Below are positions 60,120 through 64,000 of a DNA stretch of 64,000 nucleotides, piece by piece. How positions within the stretch are numbered: the first letter of the stretch is position 1; every line of letters starts with the position of its first letter. The notes beneath the pieces are model-generated. The model did no database searches. It saw only the letters and a list, made by a program, of their open reading frames with translations, and was not told the origin of the DNA. Position numbers and translations under genes: made by a program. The stretch lies in NCBI RefSeq assembly GCF_000725545.1, contig NZ_JNZP01000008.1:1-64000 (forward strand), read 5' to 3'. This DNA comes from Streptomyces exfoliatus. GTDB taxonomy: Bacteria; Actinomycetota; Actinomycetes; Streptomycetales; Streptomycetaceae.

Positions 60120-60977
60120 ATGGACGAGGCGCGGGCGCGGGAGATCCTGGCGGCGGCGGGGCTGCCGGTCGGGGAGGCGCGACTGCTCGCCCTCGGGGAG
60201 AACGCCGTCTTCGCCGTGGGCGGTCTCGCGGTGAAGGTGGGCAGGGACGCGGAGCTGTTCGGGCGGGCCGAGCGGGAACTGGCCCTCGCCGGCTGGCTCG
60301 CCGAGGCCGGGGTCCCGGCGGTGCGGGCCGCCGAGGGGAAGCCGCGTCTGGTCGAGGGGCATCCGGTGACCCTCTGGCACCGGCTGCCCGAGGCGGTGCG
60401 GCCCACGGAGCCCCGTGATCTCGCCCCGCTGCTGCGGGCCGTGCACGCCCTGCCGGAGCCGGTGGGGTTCACACTGCCCCGCCGTGAGCTGCTCGGCGGG
60501 GTGGAGCGGTGGCTGCGGCTCGCGGGGGACGCGATCGACCCGGCGGACGCGGCCTTCCTGCGGGAGAGGCGCGACTCCTTCGCCCCGGCGGCCGCCGCCC
60601 TGACCCCGCATCTGCCGCCGGGCCCGATCCACGGTGACGCCCTCCCGCGGAACGTCCACGTCGGTCCTGAGGGGCCGGTCCTGGTGGACCTGGAGACCTT
60701 CTCCTCGGACCTGCGTGAGCACGATCTGGTGGTGCTCGCGCTCTCGCGTGACCGGTACGGCCTCGATCCGGCCGCGTACGAGGCGTTCACGGAGGCGTAC
60801 GGCTGGGACGTCCGGGAGTGGGAGGGGTGTGCGGTGCTGCGGGGGGCGCGGGAGACGGCGAGCTGTGCGTGGGTGGCGCAGCACGCACCGGCGAACCCGA
60901 AGGCACTGGCCGAATTCGAGCGGCGGGTGTCCTCGCTGCGGGACGGCGATCCCGAGGTGCGCTGGTACCCGTTCTGA
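60120..60977 (+). CDS. Aminoglycoside phosphotransferase-like kinase
   Basis: The 285-residue protein has the APH-type motifs HGDALPRNVHVGPEGPVLVD (catalytic loop HGDxxxxN, about residues 171-178, and the metal site V-D-L-E near 189). The N-terminal lobe has AVGGLAVKVGRDAELFGRAE with a Lys that could bind ATP. The substrate is unknown; such kinases also act on sugars and other metabolites. ATG 60120 has GAGGGAGAGG upstream. It is divergent from the sugar transporter. Confidence 0.83.
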   Translation: MDEARAREILAAAGLPVGEARLLALGENAVFAVGGLAVKVGRDAELFGRAERELALAGWLAEAGVPAVRAAEGKPRLVEGHPVTLWHRLPEAVRPTEPRDLAPLLRAVHALPEPVGFTLPRRELLGGVERWLRLAGDAIDPADAAFLRERRDSFAPAAAALTPHLPPGPIHGDALPRNVHVGPEGPVLVDLETFSSDLREHDLVVLALSRDRYGLDPAAYEAFTEAYGWDVREWEGCAVLRGARETASCAWVAQHAPANPKALAEFERRVSSLRDGDPEVRWYPF

Positions 60978-60980
60978 CAT

Positions 60981-61022
60981 CTTGACTGCTCCCCCTTCTG
61001 AAGGAGGGGGATTCCTGACTCA
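60981..61022. repeat. Hairpin resembling an IS200/IS605 tnpB right end, or a terminator
   Basis: Read on the minus strand, the sequence is a GGAATCCCCCT arm, a short loop and AGGGGGAGCAGTCAAG. This is the layout seen at the right end of IS200/IS605-type tnpB elements (GAATCCCC-hairpin-GGGGAxxxGTCAA), which also forms the guide RNA scaffold end. The arms TCCCCCT (60990-60996) and AGGGGGA (61005-61011) are perfect. No tnpB or left end is near, so it is a remnant or a chance terminator between convergent genes. Confidence 0.5.
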
Positions 61023-61044
61023 CTTCGCCTGCGGACCGGCAGGT

Positions 61045-61767
61045 CTACAAGATCAACGCGACGGCGTCGCGCAGGGGCCAAACCGGGTCGACGACCGCCT
61101 CCGTGTCGCCCTTGCGGCGCAGGAAAGCCTGGAAGTTCTCGGCCCAGGCGCGGTACCAGACGATCTGCCGCTCGTGGAGTTCGGCCGGGTGCATCGCGGC
61201 GACCTCGGGGTGCCGCTCGGCTATCGCGACGGCGACCCGGACGGCGGCGAGCGCGTCGGCGGCGGCCTGGTGGGCGGCTTCGAGGACCACCCCGTACTCG
61301 CCGCAGACCGCTTCCAGGGTCCGCTTGCCGCGCCGGTAGCGGTCGACCGCCCGGTCGATGGTGTACGGGTCGACGACGGGTCCGATGCCGGTGCCGCCGA
61401 GCCGCTCGCTCAGCGAGGGCAGTCCGTGGCGGCGCAGCTCGGCGGAGAGGAGCGTCAGGTCGAAGGAGGCGTTGTACGCCACGACCGGCACGCCCTGCTT
61501 CCAGTACCCGGTCAGGGTCTCCGCGATCTCGTCGGCGACCTCCCGGACCGGGCGGCCCTCGGCGGCGGCCCGCTCGCTGCTGATGCCGTGGATGGCGGAG
61601 GCCTGTTCGGGGATGCGGATGCCGGGGTCGGCGAGCCAGTCGCGCTGCCGGACGACCCGTCCCTCGTGGACGGCGACGATCGAGGCCGTCACGATCCGGG
61701 CCTCCAGCGGATCGGTGCCGGTGGTCTCCAGGTCGAAGCCGACCAGTGTCTCCCCATGCCAAGCCAT
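61045..61767 (-). CDS. DEDD-family 3'-5' exonuclease (DnaQ-like)
   Basis: The 240-residue protein has exonuclease motif I (GFDLETTGTDPLEARIVTAS, D12 and E14), motif II near 95 (VVAYNASFDLTLLSAELRRH) and motif III (AAHQAAADALAAVRVAVAIA, His and Asp). This matches DnaQ-type DEDD exonucleases that remove nucleotides from 3' ends. ATG 61767 follows AAGGAGG by six bases. It lies 66 bases downstream of the HEPN protein gene on the same strand. Confidence 0.9.
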   Translation of the reverse strand: MAWHGETLVGFDLETTGTDPLEARIVTASIVAVHEGRVVRQRDWLADPGIRIPEQASAIHGISSERAAAEGRPVREVADEIAETLTGYWKQGVPVVAYNASFDLTLLSAELRRHGLPSLSERLGGTGIGPVVDPYTIDRAVDRYRRGKRTLEAVCGEYGVVLEAAHQAAADALAAVRVAVAIAERHPEVAAMHPAELHERQIVWYRAWAENFQAFLRRKGDTEAVVDPVWPLRDAVALIL

Positions 61768-61833
61768 CGGGTCCTCCTTACGTGATCTCCCCCGTGGTGC
61801 TGACCACCCTCGCACGGGCCACTGACATCGGGT

Positions 61834-63117
61834 TCAGGAGACGGGTCGGGAGTCGAGCCAGACGGATTCGAACTCCTCCCGGTATGTCTGGAAAAGTCCG
61901 TGATCGCCGTCATGGCTGCCCTGACCGTGCCGCACCACGTTCCGCCCGCCGCCGCGCAGCACGAGGACGGGGGCCTCCATGCCCCGGGCCCGGCGCAGGT
62001 AGGACTGGACGACGCCGACCCCGTCCGGTCCGTCACCGTCCACCAGGTAGGCGGTGAAGCGGGGGGTCTCGTCGAAGACGTGGATCTGGAAGGCGCCCGG
62101 GTCGCGGAGCTTGGAGCGGACCCGGCGCATGTGCAGGATGTTCATCTCGACGGAGCGGCTCAGCTCGCCCTTCCGGAGGCCGAGTTCCCGCTCGCGGCGC
62201 TTGACCGCGCTGCTCGCCGGGTTGAGGAACAGGAGCCGGGTCCTGCAGCCGGACTCGGCGAGCCGGACCATGCGCCGGCCGGAGAAGTTCTGCACGAGCA
62301 GATTGAGACCTATGCCGGTGGCGTCGAGGCGGCGCGCGCCGCCGAAGAGGTCCTCGGCGGGCAGCTGTCGCTGGAGCCGCACCCGGTCGGGATGGACGGA
62401 GACCACGTCCGCGTACCGGTCGCCGACGAGGTCCTCGACCGCGTCCACGGGCAGCCGGTCGGCGGACGGCACCCCGGCGCCGCTGCCGAGGATCTCCAGG
62501 ATGCGGGCGGAGGCCCGCTCGGACTGGGCGAGCACGGTCAGCGAGAGGGCCCGGTTGCGGGAGACCACGTTCCGCGTGACCTCCAGTTCGTCGAGGGCGA
62601 GCTCGACCTCGCGCCGGTCGTCGAAGTAGGGCTCGAAGCAGGGCCAGTGCTGGACCATCAGCTCCCGTAGCTGCGGGAGGGTGAGGAAACTCAGCACGTT
62701 GTCGTCGGCCGGGTCGAGGAGGTAGCCCTTGCGGCGCGACACCTCGCGCACGGCGACGGCTCGCTGCACCCACTCCTGGCCCGCCGGGCCGGCCGCGGCC
62801 ACCACCCACTCCTCGCCGTGCACCGGTTCGTACACGGGCCGCAGGACGGCGGCGACCACGGCGCGGAGCCGCTGTTCGACGAGGTTCAGCCAGATGTAGG
62901 CCCGCCCGGCGCGCTGGGCGCGGGTGCGGACCTCGCTCCAGGCCTCGGCACCCCAGTCGAGCTCGGCCCCGATCTCCACAGGGCGGGCGACGGTGACCGT
63001 GCCCGGCGGCACGGCGCCCGGCGGGGCGACCGCGCCGGGCGGCGCCTCGGCGGAGTCCGCCGGGCCCCCCTCACGGCCCGCATCCCCTGGGGGCAGCTCC
63101 AGACCTCCCGAGCTCAC
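61834..63117 (-). CDS. SAV2148-family HEPN-domain protein with PLD-like C-terminus
   Basis: The 427-residue protein resembles the Streptomyces SAV2148 family. The N-terminal half has a HEPN-like helical region with DELEVTRNVVSRNRALS, where the usual RN-x3-H motif reads RNVVSRN, so the catalytic His is replaced. The C-terminal half (RTRLLFLNPASSAVKRRERE, then ELSRSVEMNILHMRRVRSKL and IHVFDETPRFTAYLVDGDG) looks like a PLD-like or DUF5919 domain. The GTG start 63117 is uncertain; AGGAG lies about 22 bases upstream. Both domains are often found in RNA or phage-defence proteins, but the role here is not known. Confidence 0.78.
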   Translation of the reverse strand: MSSGGLELPPGDAGREGGPADSAEAPPGAVAPPGAVPPGTVTVARPVEIGAELDWGAEAWSEVRTRAQRAGRAYIWLNLVEQRLRAVVAAVLRPVYEPVHGEEWVVAAAGPAGQEWVQRAVAVREVSRRKGYLLDPADDNVLSFLTLPQLRELMVQHWPCFEPYFDDRREVELALDELEVTRNVVSRNRALSLTVLAQSERASARILEILGSGAGVPSADRLPVDAVEDLVGDRYADVVSVHPDRVRLQRQLPAEDLFGGARRLDATGIGLNLLVQNFSGRRMVRLAESGCRTRLLFLNPASSAVKRRERELGLRKGELSRSVEMNILHMRRVRSKLRDPGAFQIHVFDETPRFTAYLVDGDGPDGVGVVQSYLRRARGMEAPVLVLRGGGRNVVRHGQGSHDGDHGLFQTYREEFESVWLDSRPVS

Positions 63118-63227
63118 CCGCGCACCGCCTTCTGCTCCTGGACGCCCGTGTCGACCGGTCCGACAACGATCAAGGAAGGGTACTCCGCGAGCGGGAGGCG
63201 GTGCAGCAGGATCGTCAGGCTGCTTGC

Positions 63228-64000
63228 TCAACTGCCCAGATCGGGCTGCCCGTTCTGGGAGGCGAGATCGGGCGGAGTGAGCGGATTCATAGCGGTTACG
63301 TCCCTGGGCGCGAGCTGGAAGCCCTGCCAGTGGACCGGCATGGGCTGCTGGTCCTCGTCCCGGGCGATGTGGTGGAACCCGATGTTGACCCACACCGAAG
63401 GCTTGGTCAGGGTCTCGCCGTTGACCCACTTGTCCACGCTGTCACCGGCGTTGGGGGCGCAGTCGCCGATGTTGTTGCTGGCGAACTTCTCGCAGGCGCG
63501 GGCCTGGGTGAAGTACACGTCGTGCTTGGTGAAGCCGCGCCCGGCGTGGGTGTCGGTGTGGCCGGGGGCGATCTCGTACGAGCGGGCGTGGCCGTCGGCG
63601 TTCTTGCCGGTGCCGCTGACCACCCGCCACCAGCGCATGTTCTTCGCGTCTCCGGCGAGTTCCTTGGTGACGACGGTGCGCTTGGTCTTCACGGTCGGTC
63701 CGCCGCCGTTGGCGGGCGGCGCGGTGACGGTGGAGTCGAACTGCTCGATCCGGTCCTTGGTGGAGCCGTCGAGGCCGAAGTCGAGCTTCCAGAAGACGTT
63801 GTGGGCGTGGCTGGTGGCGTAGGCGCGGGCGCCCTTGCCGATGGGCCAGCCGCGGCCGTCGGTGGCGTTGTAGTCGACGGGCGAGAGGCTGCCGGTGGCT
63901 CCGACGTTGGCGCCTATGGTGCCGTCGGCGGAGAACCGCCACTCGGTGATGTACTCGTACCAGCCGACCTTGTTGACGGTGTAGACGAGCAGGTCCTTGC
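63228..64000 (-). CDS. Copper amine oxidase, C-terminal part
   Basis: The window holds the last 256 codons; the start lies beyond 64000. The C-terminal motif WVNIGFHHIARDEDQQPMPV and the H-x-H copper ligands in TSHAHNVFWKLDFGLD match copper amine oxidases. Just before it, near 63957, the cofactor region reads VNKVGWYEYITEWRFSADGT, where Y is the expected topaquinone precursor but the usual preceding Asn is Trp. The enzyme would oxidise primary amines to aldehydes with H2O2. The signal peptide, if any, is outside the window. Confidence 0.9.
   Translation of the reverse strand, partial: KDLLVYTVNKVGWYEYITEWRFSADGTIGANVGATGSLSPVDYNATDGRGWPIGKGARAYATSHAHNVFWKLDFGLDGSTKDRIEQFDSTVTAPPANGGGPTVKTKRTVVTKELAGDAKNMRWWRVVSGTGKNADGHARSYEIAPGHTDTHAGRGFTKHDVYFTQARACEKFASNNIGDCAPNAGDSVDKWVNGETLTKPSVWVNIGFHHIARDEDQQPMPVHWQGFQLAPRDVTAMNPLTPPDLASQNGQPDLGS

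Overview
This is a GC-rich chromosomal window from a Streptomyces or close relative. The codon third positions are strongly G/C. GTG starts and ATGA/GTGA overlaps are frequent, and the gene families are typical of the genus (PucR, ROK, DUF2637, SAV2148-type HEPN protein, mycothiol-linked DsbA-like protein, CHAT-TPR protein). No rRNA, tRNA, CRISPR array, intact transposon or prophage was seen. The window opens inside a GlcG/HbpS-like gene and closes inside a copper amine oxidase gene.

Layout. 1-5.1 kb: an ankyrin protein, an acyl-CoA dehydrogenase divergent from a TetR regulator with a palindromic operator candidate, a secreted TNT-type NAD glycohydrolase coupled to an 80-residue partner, and a ROK regulator. 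5.2-14.1 kb: a purine-catabolism block. Three xanthine dehydrogenase subunits (FAD, 2Fe-2S, molybdopterin), a purine permease and XdhC lie on the minus strand, divergent from pucR. 14.4-24.1 kb: a TPR protein, an NTPase/beta-propeller protein, a GntR regulator, a ferric reductase behind an iron box, a DUF2637 membrane protein, an anti-sigma-type ATPase, a PoxB-like ThDP enzyme and a degenerate PP2C-like protein. 24.3-30.4 kb: a large S8 protease divergent from a LuxR-type regulator, a 35-bp tandem repeat and two small membrane-associated proteins.

30.4-40.5 kb: an Ada/AlkA-like protein with an eroded glycosylase domain, rsgA preceded by an unannotated small ORF with a near-perfect ribosome binding site, an SDR, a VOC protein, an AraC regulator, a YihY/BrkB membrane protein, an AidB-like flavoprotein, a GAF-domain regulator and a GNAT acetyltransferase. 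40.6-50.1 kb: a complete assimilatory sulfur operon that begins with a Cys-containing leader peptide. It continues with sulfite reductase, a zinc-ribbon protein, cysH, cysC, cysD, cysN, a sulfonate-type ABC transporter and sirohydrochlorin chelatase. Sulfate activation, reduction, sulfonate uptake and siroheme supply are thus in one run.

50.2-64 kb: a 1525-residue TPR-CHAT protease-like protein translationally coupled to an unknown beta-rich protein, a DsbA-like protein, a DUF1697 protein, a sugar ABC transporter (permeases and binding protein), an APH-like phosphotransferase, a hairpin resembling the right end of an IS200/IS605 tnpB element, a DEDD exonuclease, a HEPN/PLD-like protein and the C-terminal part of a copper amine oxidase.

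The best candidates for undescribed biology are the CHAT protein with its coupled partner, the TNT enzyme with its coupled small protein, and the small ORF upstream of rsgA.
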